Shown here: positions 14,064 to 22,191 of the stretch, piece by piece
How positions within the stretch are numbered: position 1 is the first letter of the stretch
Layout: each line of letters opens with the position of its first letter
NCBI GenBank assembly: GCA_903904685.1
Contig: CAIVDS010000049.1
Span: forward strand, 1 to 56,727
Direction: 5' to 3'
DNA length: 56,727 bases
From: an uncultured Verrucomicrobiota bacterium
GTDB lineage: Bacteria; Verrucomicrobiota; Verrucomicrobiia; Opitutales; Opitutaceae
Program-made: the position numbers and the translations under genes
The notes under the pieces: generated by a model
Seen by the model: only the letters and a program-made list of their open reading frames with translations
The model's database searches: none
Told to the model about the DNA's origin: nothing

Positions 14064-15029
14064 ATGCGCATCCTCACCGGCATCCAGCCATCCGGCCAGC
14101 TCCACATCGGCAACTATTTCGGCGCGATCAAGCCCGCCGTCGATCTGCAGAGCCGGGGCGATTGCACCTATTTCATCGCCGACTACCATTCGATGACCTC
14201 GCTCACCGATGCCGTGGCCCGTCGTAAAAATACGTTTGATGTCGCGCTCGACTGGCTCGCCTGCGGCCTCGATCCGAAGAAAAACGTCCTCTTTCGCCAG
14301 AGCGATGTGCCCGAGGTGTGCGAGCTCATGTGGATTCTCGGCACGTTGACGCCGATGGGTCTTTTGGAGCGCGCCCACAGTTACAAGGACAAGACCGCCA
14401 AGGGCATTTCTCCCAACTTCGGCCTCTTCGCCTATCCGGTGCTCATGGCCGCCGACATCCTGCTCTACGATACCAACATCGTTCCGGTCGGCCGCGACCA
14501 GAAGCAGCATGTCGAGATGACGCGCGACATCGCCATCAAGTTCAACCACGCCTACGGAGAGACGTTTGTGGTGCCCGAGCCTGAGATTCGCGACGAGACG
14601 GCGATCGTGCCCGGTCTCGACGGCCAGAAGATGAGCAAGAGCTATGGCAACACCCTGGAGATTTTCGGAGAAGAAAAGGCGACGCGAAAAAAAATCATGG
14701 GTATCGTGATGGACTCTCGCACGCCTGCCGAACCCAAGCCGGATGCGAAAAAAAATCTCGCCATCCAGATGCTCAAACTTGTCGCACCCGCCGATGTAGC
14801 GGCCGATTACGAAAACCGTTTGTGTGCGGGAGGACTTGGTTACGGTGACTTAAAGAAGGCGCTGTTCGAGCACTACTGGACTTTCTTCGCTCCTTATCGC
14901 GCGAAACGCGCCGAGTTGGTGGCGAATCCCGACTACGTTCACGGCGTGCTGCGCGATGGCGCGGCGCGGGCGCGGGTCACGGCTGGCGGTGTGCTGGGTC
15001 GTGCGCGCAAGGCGAGTGGGTTGGCGTGA
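14064..15029 (+). CDS. trpS: Tryptophanyl-tRNA synthetase
   Basis: A class I aminoacyl-tRNA synthetase of 321 residues that charges tRNA-Trp in the cytosol. It shows the HIGH-type signature LHIGNYFGAI near the N-terminus, TPMGLLERAHSYKDK in the middle and a KMSKS loop (QKMSKSYGN). The start at 14064 (MRILTGIQPSG) is the family's usual one; the frame is open much further upstream but overlaps the previous gene. Size is typical for the compact bacterial form. No leader or attenuator is evident in the 38 bases before it. Confidence 0.95.
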   Translation: MRILTGIQPSGQLHIGNYFGAIKPAVDLQSRGDCTYFIADYHSMTSLTDAVARRKNTFDVALDWLACGLDPKKNVLFRQSDVPEVCELMWILGTLTPMGLLERAHSYKDKTAKGISPNFGLFAYPVLMAADILLYDTNIVPVGRDQKQHVEMTRDIAIKFNHAYGETFVVPEPEIRDETAIVPGLDGQKMSKSYGNTLEIFGEEKATRKKIMGIVMDSRTPAEPKPDAKKNLAIQMLKLVAPADVAADYENRLCAGGLGYGDLKKALFEHYWTFFAPYRAKRAELVANPDYVHGVLRDGAARARVTAGGVLGRARKASGLA

Positions 15030-15055
15030 CTCCGCGTTTATCGACTGGATTGCCT

Positions 15056-15715
15056 TTACACCACCGTCACCGGCCGCTCCTTCAAGGCGGCGATGACCGA
15101 CATGATTTTTTCGGAGGCGCGTTGGTAGCGCTCCTTGCGAGCCGAGGGATCATCGTAGTCCGCAGGCTGGATTAGCGGGCCGAAAGTGATGGAGACTGGC
15201 GTGCCGAAGCGGATTTCCCCGTCTCGACCGAAGGCGACGTGAGAGTTGAAAATACGCACGGGCAACACCGGCACCTGGGTCTTGCAGGCGATCAAACCGA
15301 CTCCTGCCTTCGGTGGCTGAAGGACGCCGTCGGGCGAACGCGTGCCTTCGGGAAAAAGAACGACGGCTTTGCCGGCATGAAGCGACTGGAGCACGCGTTT
15401 GATGGCCGACACATCGGAGCCGCCGTCGCGGTCAACGGGGATGCATCCTATGCCATTCATCCACCATGTCGCGAAACCGGGTTTCCAGAGAGTTTTACGG
15501 GCAAAAAAGGCGATCTGGCGCGGCACCTGAGCACCGATGAAAGGCGGATCGAGATGGCTGGCGTGGTTGGCTGCGACCAGGAATGGGCCGGTGCGTGGAA
15601 TGTTTTCCAGCCCGATGATCTCGCCGCGAAAAGCGGCATCGTAGATTCCGATGACGATGTAGTGGCCAAGCCCGTAGAGCCAATCCATTGAGGCGTGCTG
15701 GTAACGGCGGTTCAT
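15056..15715 (-). CDS. plsC: 1-acyl-sn-glycerol-3-phosphate acyltransferase
   Basis: A 219-residue LPLAT-family acyltransferase with the HX4D motif in NHASHLDP and the substrate-binding FPEGTRSPDG, plus a hydrophobic N-terminal segment for membrane association. PlsC acylates lysophosphatidic acid to phosphatidic acid. ATG at 15715 lies 10 bases after the cmk stop; an internal ATG at 15688 is the alternative. It is last in the tyrA-aroA-cmk-plsC set. The cmk-plsC pairing is common in bacteria, frequently followed by rpsA, which here lies elsewhere in the window. Confidence 0.88.
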   Translation of the reverse strand: MNRRYQHASMDWLYGLGHYIVIGIYDAAFRGEIIGLENIPRTGPFLVAANHASHLDPPFIGAQVPRQIAFFARKTLWKPGFATWWMNGIGCIPVDRDGGSDVSAIKRVLQSLHAGKAVVLFPEGTRSPDGVLQPPKAGVGLIACKTQVPVLPVRIFNSHVAFGRDGEIRFGTPVSITFGPLIQPADYDDPSARKERYQRASEKIMSVIAALKERPVTVV

Positions 15716-15725
15716 GCGAAGCGGC

Positions 15726-16388
15726 TCAGCGGAGTTTTTGCGCGATGGCGGCGGCGATTTTTTCCACGACCTGTTCGAGGTTAAGGAAAGTGCTGTCGAT
15801 GTCGGTTGCCCCCTCGGGAATTTTAAGCGGGGCGGTCGTGCGCGAGGTGTCGAGGCGGTCGCGCTCGGCGACGGCGTCGGCGCGGCCCTCGAGCTCGCGG
15901 CGCTTGGCGCGGGCGACGGGGTCGGCGTGCAGAAAGAACCGCAGGTCGGCAGTGGGGAAAATGACCGAGCCGATGTCCCTACCTTCCATGATGAGGCCGT
16001 GAAAACCATGAGCTTGGGCGACGTCGATCTGGCCTCGCTGATAGGTGAGGAGGGCCGTGCGGACTTCGGGAATGGCGGCGAAATAGGACACGGCGGCGGT
16101 GACCTCGGGGCCGCGAATCTCCGACTCCGGCACGACGCGGCCGCCGATCTGCATGCGGGCGGTGCGGCCGTCTATTTGCGTGCCGAATGCGAGCGAAGGC
16201 AGGGCGGCCTTGACCTCGTTGATTTGGTCGATGCGCAATCCGCGACGGAGAAATTCGGCGGTGATGGCACGGTAGTAGGAGCCGGTGTCAACATGGAGGA
16301 AATTGAACCGTTCGCTCAGGGCGCGAGAGGTGGAGGATTTGCCGGAGGCTGCTCCGCCGTCGATGGCGACGATGAGAAAGGAGGACAT
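15726..16388 (-). CDS. cmk: Cytidylate kinase
   Basis: 220 residues. The P-loop is DGGAASGKSS near the N-terminus, GRDIGSVIFP is the conserved central motif and DRLDTSRTTAPLK corresponds to the family's DxxDxxRxxxPL lid region. Cmk phosphorylates CMP and dCMP with ATP. The ATG at 16388 overlaps the aroA stop by one base (TGATG), which indicates translational coupling. A longer open frame upstream is inside aroA and is not used. Confidence 0.93.
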   Translation of the reverse strand: MSSFLIVAIDGGAASGKSSTSRALSERFNFLHVDTGSYYRAITAEFLRRGLRIDQINEVKAALPSLAFGTQIDGRTARMQIGGRVVPESEIRGPEVTAAVSYFAAIPEVRTALLTYQRGQIDVAQAHGFHGLIMEGRDIGSVIFPTADLRFFLHADPVARAKRRELEGRADAVAERDRLDTSRTTAPLKIPEGATDIDSTFLNLEQVVEKIAAAIAQKLR

Positions 16389-17764
16389 CAGGAAAGGAGT
16401 GATTGTTGACGCAGACTCTCGAGCACATCGAAGAAATCGGGAAAGGTCTTTGCGCAGCAGGCGGGGTCTTTGATAGAGAGCCACGGGCGGCCATCGCCGT
16501 GAAGATCGTGGCAACCGAGGATACCGAAGCTCATGGCGAAACGATGGTCGCCGTAGGTCTCGATTTCGACGCCGGACTTGATCGGGCGGGGCGTGATGGT
16601 GAGGCCGTCGCCGTCCTCGTGTTCGTGGACGTCCTGACCGAGCTTGCGCAGTTCGCGCACCATGCCAGAGACGCGGTCGGTCTCCTGTTTGCGCGTGTGA
16701 GCGATGCCGGTGATGCACGTCGGACTGGAGAGAAGAGGCGCGATGGCCGCGAGAGTGAGGAAGGTGTCGGAGAATTCGTTGAAGTTGGCTGTGAGACCGG
16801 CGCGAGACGCACCACGAGAGATACGTTGGTTGGACGTTGAGGGGTTTAACGGACCTATCAAGCCGTGCGTCTCCAAGAGTCGTCCAAAACGTACATCGCC
16901 TTGCAGTCCATCAAGCGCGTAGCCCTGGATGTTAAGTTCCCCGCCGGTTACGAATGGCAACGCTAGGTAGTAACTGGCGGCACTGGCGTCGGCTTCAATG
17001 GCATAGGAGGTGTCAGGAAGCTGGTAATCGGAGCCGGATTTGATAGTGAAGCTAGCTCCATCGTCAATCGGTTCGGGCTGCCCAAATTGTCCCATCTGAA
17101 GGATGGTCATGGCTACGAAGGGTGTGCGCACCTGACCAATCAACGTGATGTGCATCGGCTCTCGGGCAAGCGGCGCGACCATCAGCAGGGCAGACAACAT
17201 CTGGCTGCTTTCGCTCGCGTCGATGGAAACGGAGCCCCCGCGCAGGCCCTTGGCGTGAATCTCCAGCGGGAAAAATCCTTCGCCGCCCGTGCAGCGCACG
17301 TCCGCGCCGAGCGAGCGCAGGGCATCGATCAGGCCCTTCATCGGGCGTTTGCGCATCTGAGGTATGCCGTCGATGCGATAGACGCCTCGCGGCGCGGCGG
17401 CGCAGAGCGACGTGAGAAAACGGGCGGCGGTGCCGGCGAGGCCAACGAAGATGTCGACAGGTTTTTCGCTTTTGAATCCGTTGGCCTGCCCGGAGACTTT
17501 AATGGTGTGCGCTTTTGCGTTGGCGTTGATGGTGAACCCGAGCACCTTGAGCGCCTCGGTCATCAGGTTGGTATCTTCGCTGAAGAGCGCGCCGGTGAGT
17601 GTCACCTTGTCTTTGCAGAGGGCGGCGAGCAGGAGGGCTCGGTTGGTGAGACTCTTCGAGCCGGGCAGCGTCACTTCGCCGCGCACCGGACGGGTGAAAG
17701 GCGTGATTGGGAGGATGGCAGACAGCGGCGGCAACATGAAGTGATGACGGTCAGGCAAAGGCAT
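16388..17764 (-). CDS. aroA: 3-phosphoshikimate 1-carboxyvinyltransferase (EPSP synthase)
   Basis: 458 residues with the family's conserved blocks: LPGSKSLTNRALLLAAL (substrate binding), GLAGTAARFLTSL, RKRPMKGLIDAL, SSQMLSALL, KQETDR and DHRFAMSF. The enzyme joins phosphoenolpyruvate and shikimate-3-phosphate in the sixth step of aromatic synthesis. The start at 17764 adds a short extension before the core; ATG at 17737 is a reasonable alternative. It follows tyrA by 29 bases and shares one base with cmk, so these genes form an operon combining aromatic synthesis with nucleotide and lipid metabolism. Confidence 0.95.
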   Translation of the reverse strand: MPLPDRHHFMLPPLSAILPITPFTRPVRGEVTLPGSKSLTNRALLLAALCKDKVTLTGALFSEDTNLMTEALKVLGFTINANAKAHTIKVSGQANGFKSEKPVDIFVGLAGTAARFLTSLCAAAPRGVYRIDGIPQMRKRPMKGLIDALRSLGADVRCTGGEGFFPLEIHAKGLRGGSVSIDASESSQMLSALLMVAPLAREPMHITLIGQVRTPFVAMTILQMGQFGQPEPIDDGASFTIKSGSDYQLPDTSYAIEADASAASYYLALPFVTGGELNIQGYALDGLQGDVRFGRLLETHGLIGPLNPSTSNQRISRGASRAGLTANFNEFSDTFLTLAAIAPLLSSPTCITGIAHTRKQETDRVSGMVRELRKLGQDVHEHEDGDGLTITPRPIKSGVEIETYGDHRFAMSFGILGCHDLHGDGRPWLSIKDPACCAKTFPDFFDVLESLRQQSLLS

Positions 17765-17793
17765 GAAGCCGCCAAGGCGATTTTGAAGTCGGC

Positions 17794-18642
17794 TTACGGG
17801 CGGAAGCCGTCGCGCCAGGTTTTGCCGCGTTCGAGGCGGGCGCGTACTTCGGGCCAGTCGCGATTGGAGAGAGCGGATTGGAAGCCTTGCAGCTCATGCT
17901 GGAATTGACTGAGCGCCCGCAGGACTTCGTCGCGGTTCTGCTGGAAAATCTCGATCCACATGGTGGCGTCGCTCGCGGCGATGCGGGTGGTATCACGGAG
18001 GCCACCGCCGGCGAGGTTGCGCCAACCGGGCGATTTGGTCGCAAGGACATCGGCCAGCGTGGTGGCGAGCGCCTGCGGGAGATGACTGATATGAGCGACG
18101 ATCTCGTCATGCTGATCAGGCGTGACGGTGGTGACTTCGCCGCCGAGATCGTGCCAGAAGTGCGCAACGGTTTCGATTGCGGTCGCGTTGGTGGTTTCAA
18201 GCGGGGTGACGAAGCAGATCCGGCGATCAAAGAGGTTTTCGGTGGCGTTTTCCCAGCCGTTTTTTTCACCGCCGGCCATCGGATGCGCACCGACAAAATG
18301 ACGGTCTGCAAGCATGACGGCATGGCAGGACCGGCACAATTCGCCTTTCACGCTGCCGACGTCGGTGACGATGGCCCCAGCGGGCAGGTGTGGCGCGATC
18401 TGACGGGCGAGCCCGATGATTTTTTCTACGGGTGCGGCGAGCACCACCAGCGAGGCGTCGTGCACGGCGGTCTCCGGAGTTTCGGCCACCGTGGTGCACC
18501 ATGGTTGATCGGCGAGTTTGAGTCGGACTTCGGGGCGGCGTGCCCACACGGTGATGCGGCGGGCCAGCCCGCGGGCATGGGCAGCCTTGGCGACCGAGCC
18601 GCCGAGCAGGCCGGGAGCGAGGATGACGAGGTGATCAAGCAC
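17794..18642 (-). CDS. tyrA: Prephenate dehydrogenase
   Basis: An NAD(P)-dependent dehydrogenase of 282 residues if translation begins at GTG 18642. The Rossmann motif is unusual, LAPGLLGGSV rather than GxGLxGGS, while AHPMAGGEKNG, the conserved prephenate-binding block, is intact. An in-frame ATG far upstream (18774) would add 44 residues of AT-richer, uncharacteristic sequence, so I prefer the GTG start. TyrA oxidatively decarboxylates prephenate to 4-hydroxyphenylpyruvate in tyrosine synthesis. It is first in the operon with aroA and is transcribed divergently from the gene at 18748, so a promoter should lie in the roughly 105 bases between them. Confidence 0.87.
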   Translation of the reverse strand: MLDHLVILAPGLLGGSVAKAAHARGLARRITVWARRPEVRLKLADQPWCTTVAETPETAVHDASLVVLAAPVEKIIGLARQIAPHLPAGAIVTDVGSVKGELCRSCHAVMLADRHFVGAHPMAGGEKNGWENATENLFDRRICFVTPLETTNATAIETVAHFWHDLGGEVTTVTPDQHDEIVAHISHLPQALATTLADVLATKSPGWRNLAGGGLRDTTRIAASDATMWIEIFQQNRDEVLRALSQFQHELQGFQSALSNRDWPEVRARLERGKTWRDGFRP

Positions 18643-18747
18643 GTAGTGTGAAAACGACAACAATCGGCTGATGTCGAGTTTATCGGTGTTTTGGCAGGGA
18701 TCGCATTGCATTTTGTCCACGCTGTATTTTTGCTTACATTTCATCGT

Positions 18748-20472
18748 ATGCCGGCCCACCGAAGCAAAATTCATTTTGGCGCATTATGGCTCATCGTGCG
18801 CCCGTGGTTTTTTGGTTTTTTGGGGGTCGCCGCGTTTGGATACCTGCTTTATTTCATTTCTACGATGGGGCCTCGTCGCGTGGGGTCGGCTCAAATTGTG
18901 ATGAAGGCTTTGGATGATCCGGTGGTGGATAAGCTCTTGCATGAAATCGGCGAGCTGGAGAAGAAGTTCCGGAGCGCGGACGCCGCCAACCTGATGACGC
19001 CCGAAGCACTCGATGCCCTGGCCCAGGCGCTGGACAAGCAACGCGAGCTCATTCGTGTCTGTCCGTCCGCTGGCACGGATCAGACCACGCGCCTGATGCG
19101 GCTGGATACGGAACTCGCCAGTGCGCGCGCCAGGGATAAAATAAGTCGCATCGACCGCTTGGAACGAGAAGGCGAAGAGATGTTATCAGGTTCGGAGGCC
19201 GATCAAGCCGTAGAGAAACTGCGGGAGGCGTTGCGTTTGCAGCGTGAGGTCAACAGCAGTTCGGCCAGTTCATTGTATAAGAACTATGTGCGCGAAACTT
19301 CGCTCTCACAGACGATTTCTTCGATTGAAGCCGCACCGCTCAAGAAGGAAATGGACGTCTTCCTTGAGAAAGCACGGAAGGCCACCGTCGAGCAACGCTG
19401 GTCCGACGCGCTGTCGGCCTATACCTCGGCGCGAGATATGCAGACCCGGATTAATCGTGAGTTTGGCCGGACCCGTTATGCCAATCTTGCCGACGAGGAT
19501 AATCTGGATGCCGAGATAGAGTCTCTCAACGCCGCCGGGATTGTTGCCGATATCGATGCGAAGGAGAAGGCGGGCGACGAGGCGATGGCCAAAAAACGCG
19601 TCGTCGAAGCGGCGGCGTTTTTCGCCGATGCCGGCGCACTCCAGCTGCGGGTCAATCAAACCTTCAAGCGCAGCCGGTTTGTTTCATCGCAACGTATCGA
19701 AGACATGGAGGTCAAGCGCCAGACTGCGCTTTCCTCGGATATTGCGGATGTGTTGGCCGACACGGATCGTGCCATCGAGGAATATCTCAAAAAACGCCAG
19801 ATTGTGGCCGCCGAGCAAAAAATTCAGGAGGCGGTGAAACTGGTGAATAAATTATTCGCTGATTTTCCAAAGAGTCTGCGGCTTGATGGGGCGTTGAAAA
19901 TTAAGCTGACCTACCTGTCCTTGCGCTTGGGGGTTTTCCGAAAATTGCAGGATGAAGTTTATGAGGGTTTGCTGCCGCTTCCCGGTGCGGCGGAGCGCAT
20001 GTTGTTCAAGACCGAAGTGCCACAGTCGCTTTACGTCATGGTCATGAACATCAATCCCAGTCGTAATCCTGGGCGTACGTTCCCAGTCGATTCTGTCAAC
20101 TGGAACGATGCTCAGGAATTTTGCACGCGGCTTTCTTGGTTGCTGGGCACAAAGGTGCGCCTGCCTTCATTAGATGAGTTACACATGGCTATGGGCCGGT
20201 GTGATTCCGAGATGTGGAGCAAGCAAAACAGCGAGGGACACAGTCACGAGGTCGGCCGTCTCAAACCGAATGCAGGCGGCTTTTATGATCTGGCCGGGAA
20301 TCTAGCTGAATGGACGTCGGCAGAGAACGCCGCAGATAAAGCGTTGGTGTTTGGCGGCAGTTACCTGGATGAGCCGGAGGTTTTGATCAAAGCACCGCAA
20401 GAATCCAGGCTCAAAAGCGACCGCGCCCGCCATGTGGGCTTTCGTATTATCGTTGAATTGCCTTCGTCGTGA
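18748..20472 (+). CDS. Membrane coiled-coil protein with formylglycine-enzyme-like domain
   Basis: 574 residues from ATG 18748, with one N-terminal membrane helix (about residues 12-32), a long charged helical and coiled-coil region (about 50-390) and a C-terminal FGE-sulfatase-type domain. The last is recognised from PVDSVNWNDAQEFC, VRLPSLDELHMA, FYDLAGNLAEWTS, VFGGSYLDEP and a final HVGFRI. The cysteines near the GGS and GFR motifs that make formylglycine in true enzymes are not visible, so it is probably a binding or scaffold version. The domain faces outside the cytoplasm if the helix is a signal anchor. I cannot assign a pathway. A start at ATG 18691 is also open. Confidence 0.7.
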   Translation: MPAHRSKIHFGALWLIVRPWFFGFLGVAAFGYLLYFISTMGPRRVGSAQIVMKALDDPVVDKLLHEIGELEKKFRSADAANLMTPEALDALAQALDKQRELIRVCPSAGTDQTTRLMRLDTELASARARDKISRIDRLEREGEEMLSGSEADQAVEKLREALRLQREVNSSSASSLYKNYVRETSLSQTISSIEAAPLKKEMDVFLEKARKATVEQRWSDALSAYTSARDMQTRINREFGRTRYANLADEDNLDAEIESLNAAGIVADIDAKEKAGDEAMAKKRVVEAAAFFADAGALQLRVNQTFKRSRFVSSQRIEDMEVKRQTALSSDIADVLADTDRAIEEYLKKRQIVAAEQKIQEAVKLVNKLFADFPKSLRLDGALKIKLTYLSLRLGVFRKLQDEVYEGLLPLPGAAERMLFKTEVPQSLYVMVMNINPSRNPGRTFPVDSVNWNDAQEFCTRLSWLLGTKVRLPSLDELHMAMGRCDSEMWSKQNSEGHSHEVGRLKPNAGGFYDLAGNLAEWTSAENAADKALVFGGSYLDEPEVLIKAPQESRLKSDRARHVGFRIIVELPSS

Positions 20473-20989
20473 GGGTGGCCGCCGCCTCTTTCGCATCGCG
20501 CCAAGGCTGCCGATTTTCCAAGAGATCAAGAAACTACCTTCCCCTAAATCTGATAAAACCTGTCTAAAATCGGGAACAGTTGTCCAAAGTGATTTTGTCC
20601 GGTGGTCTTCGGAATCTCCGTTTTGAGAGGAGAAAAGCCGCTTTTGACCGCACCTGTCCAACCGGGGCCAAACGCAAAACTGGCGGAGAGGGAGGGATTC
20701 GAACCCCCGGAACCTTGCGGTTCACGCGCTTTCCAAGCGCGCGCATTCGACCACTCTGCCACCTCTCCGGAAGTGTTCGTCCGGCCACCTTGCAGTGACG
20801 CGTCCGTCGGGCGAAGGGGCCTAAGAAGAGGAGTCCTGCTGCATCGGTCAATGGCGAAAATCCGCAGTCTGGCCTTACACTTGCTAACACGTCTCCTAAG
20901 AGAGCGATAGTTTTCTTAAAAGCGCTTGCGCGACTCCGCTCCACTGCTACGTTCCAACTTTTCCAAACTTCGACGAGTGATTTAAAATC
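20473..20989. other. Intergenic region around tRNA-Ser, upstream of nuo
   Basis: This 517-base stretch contains the tRNA-Ser gene on the - strand and no protein gene that I can support. The 221 bases after the tRNA must include the nuo promoter, but I see no convincing -35/-10 pair. I looked for a nuoA gene or remnant here and found none. Confidence 0.7.
20681..20768 (-). tRNA. tRNA-Ser (anticodon GGA)
   Basis: On the - strand the sequence folds as a class II tRNA: acceptor GGAGAGG pairs with CCTCTCC, an anticodon arm with loop TTGGAAA (anticodon GGA) follows, then a long variable arm (GAACC...GGTTC) and a T-loop GGTTCGAATC. The 3' CCA is encoded (20681-20683). It reads UCC and UCU serine codons. 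Confidence 0.95.
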
Positions 20990-21502
20990 ATGGTTTCCGC
21001 TAACACCGAACTGGCTTACAATACAAAGATTGAAGGGGACATCGTTGTCACCAAGGCAGATGCCGTGATCAACTGGTTGCGCAGTAACTCCGTGTGGCCC
21101 ATGCCGATGGGGCTCGCCTGCTGCGCCATCGAGCTGATGGGTGTGGCCGCTTCCCGCTTTGATATCGCCCGTTTTGGCGCCGAGGTTTTTCGTTTTTCTC
21201 CCCGGCAGGCCGACTGCATGATCGTCGCCGGCACCGTGACCTACAAGATGGCTCCGCATGTTCGCCGCATCTATGATCAGATGGCCGAGCCGAAGTGGGT
21301 CATCGCCATGGGTGCCTGCGCCAGCACCGGCGGTATGTATCGCAGCTATGCCACCATGCAGGGCGTCGATCAGATCATACCGGTCGACGTTTATATCAGC
21401 GGCTGTCCTCCTCGTCCGGAAGCATTGCTCGACGCCTTGATCAAACTGCAGGCCAAGATCGGCCACGAGCACTCCGCCAAGAAGTTGTTAGCTTCCGCCT
21501 AA
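20990..21502 (+). CDS. nuoB: NADH-quinone oxidoreductase subunit B
   Basis: 170 residues. The four ligands of the N2 [4Fe-4S] cluster are visible: Cys44 and Cys45 ([10 protein letters not shown]), Cys110 (GACAST) and Cys139 (SGCPPRP). N2 is the last cluster of the chain and passes electrons to quinone at the NuoB-NuoD interface. The gene opens a 13-gene operon that runs to nuoN; the usual first gene, nuoA, is not upstream. The N-terminus is of normal length, starting [10 protein letters not shown]. Confidence 0.95.
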   Translation: MVSANTELAYNTKIEGDIVVTKADAVINWLRSNSVWPMPMGLACCAIELMGVAASRFDIARFGAEVFRFSPRQADCMIVAGTVTYKMAPHVRRIYDQMAEPKWVIAMGACASTGGMYRSYATMQGVDQIIPVDVYISGCPPRPEALLDALIKLQAKIGHEHSAKKLLASA

Positions 21503-21529
21503 CTCTTCGTCTACCGCCGCTCTTCTTCC

Positions 21530-22159
21530 ATGACCGCGCTCGCCGACGTCCCCACCACTCTTCAGTCCAAGTTTCCTCAAATCACCCTGCGTCCCAGCGG
21601 TGATCATCCCGCCGTCAACGTGCCTCCCTCCGAGGCTGTGGCCGTATTGAAATACCTGCGCGACGAGTTCGCCTGCGATTTTCTCGTGGACATCACGGCG
21701 GTCGATTGGGGTGTGGAGGCATCACCTCGTTTTACTGTTATCTGGCACCTCTATTCGACCACGCAGCATGGTTATGTGCGCGTGGCGGCGGATTGCGCGA
21801 GCGACGCCGAGCCCGTCGCCCCGACGGTGACCGGTCTTTGGCTGGGGGCCAACTGGCACGAGCGCGAGACCTACGATCTTCTCGGTGTTAAATTCACCGG
21901 CCATCCCGACCTGCGCCGCATTCTCATGTGGGACGGCTATCCGTATCACCCGTTGCGCAAAGATTTCCCGCTGGCCGGCATCGAGGTGCCGCTGCATGAT
22001 ATCGAGGTGGCAGAGCTGACCGGAGCCTCCGCCAAGCCTGCGCCGATGATGGGCGGGCCGTTCGTCGCTTCCGTCGGCGAGATGAACCTCACCGACGCCG
22101 AGCCGCGCGCCAAGGACGAGAGCTGGACCGAGCGCAAAGCAAAACCCGCCGGCGAATAA
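21530..22159 (+). CDS. nuoC: NADH-quinone oxidoreductase subunit C
   Basis: 209 residues of the 30-kDa subunit family, part of the peripheral arm that connects with NuoD. The signature WHERETYDLLGVKFTGHPDLRR (shown in part: ERETYDLLGV) and YPYHPLRKDFPL are intact. NuoC is separate from NuoD here, unlike the fused NuoCD of E. coli. The C-terminal tail beyond the core is short and charged. The gene lies 27 bases after nuoB and 32 before nuoD. Confidence 0.93.
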   Translation: MTALADVPTTLQSKFPQITLRPSGDHPAVNVPPSEAVAVLKYLRDEFACDFLVDITAVDWGVEASPRFTVIWHLYSTTQHGYVRVAADCASDAEPVAPTVTGLWLGANWHERETYDLLGVKFTGHPDLRRILMWDGYPYHPLRKDFPLAGIEVPLHDIEVAELTGASAKPAPMMGGPFVASVGEMNLTDAEPRAKDESWTERKAKPAGE

Positions 22160-22191
22160 CACGGCACACCCAACCCATTTACCGACGCACC

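Noticed and set aside
18713-18740. Promoter-like TTGTCC and TACATT boxes before the FGE-like gene
   Set aside because: Spacing of 16 is plausible, but the -10 lies only 7 bases before the ATG, so transcription would be leaderless or start inside the gene.
20769-20989. Search for nuoA or a remnant before nuoB
   Set aside because: No frame with NuoA-like membrane helices or acidic loop motifs is present.
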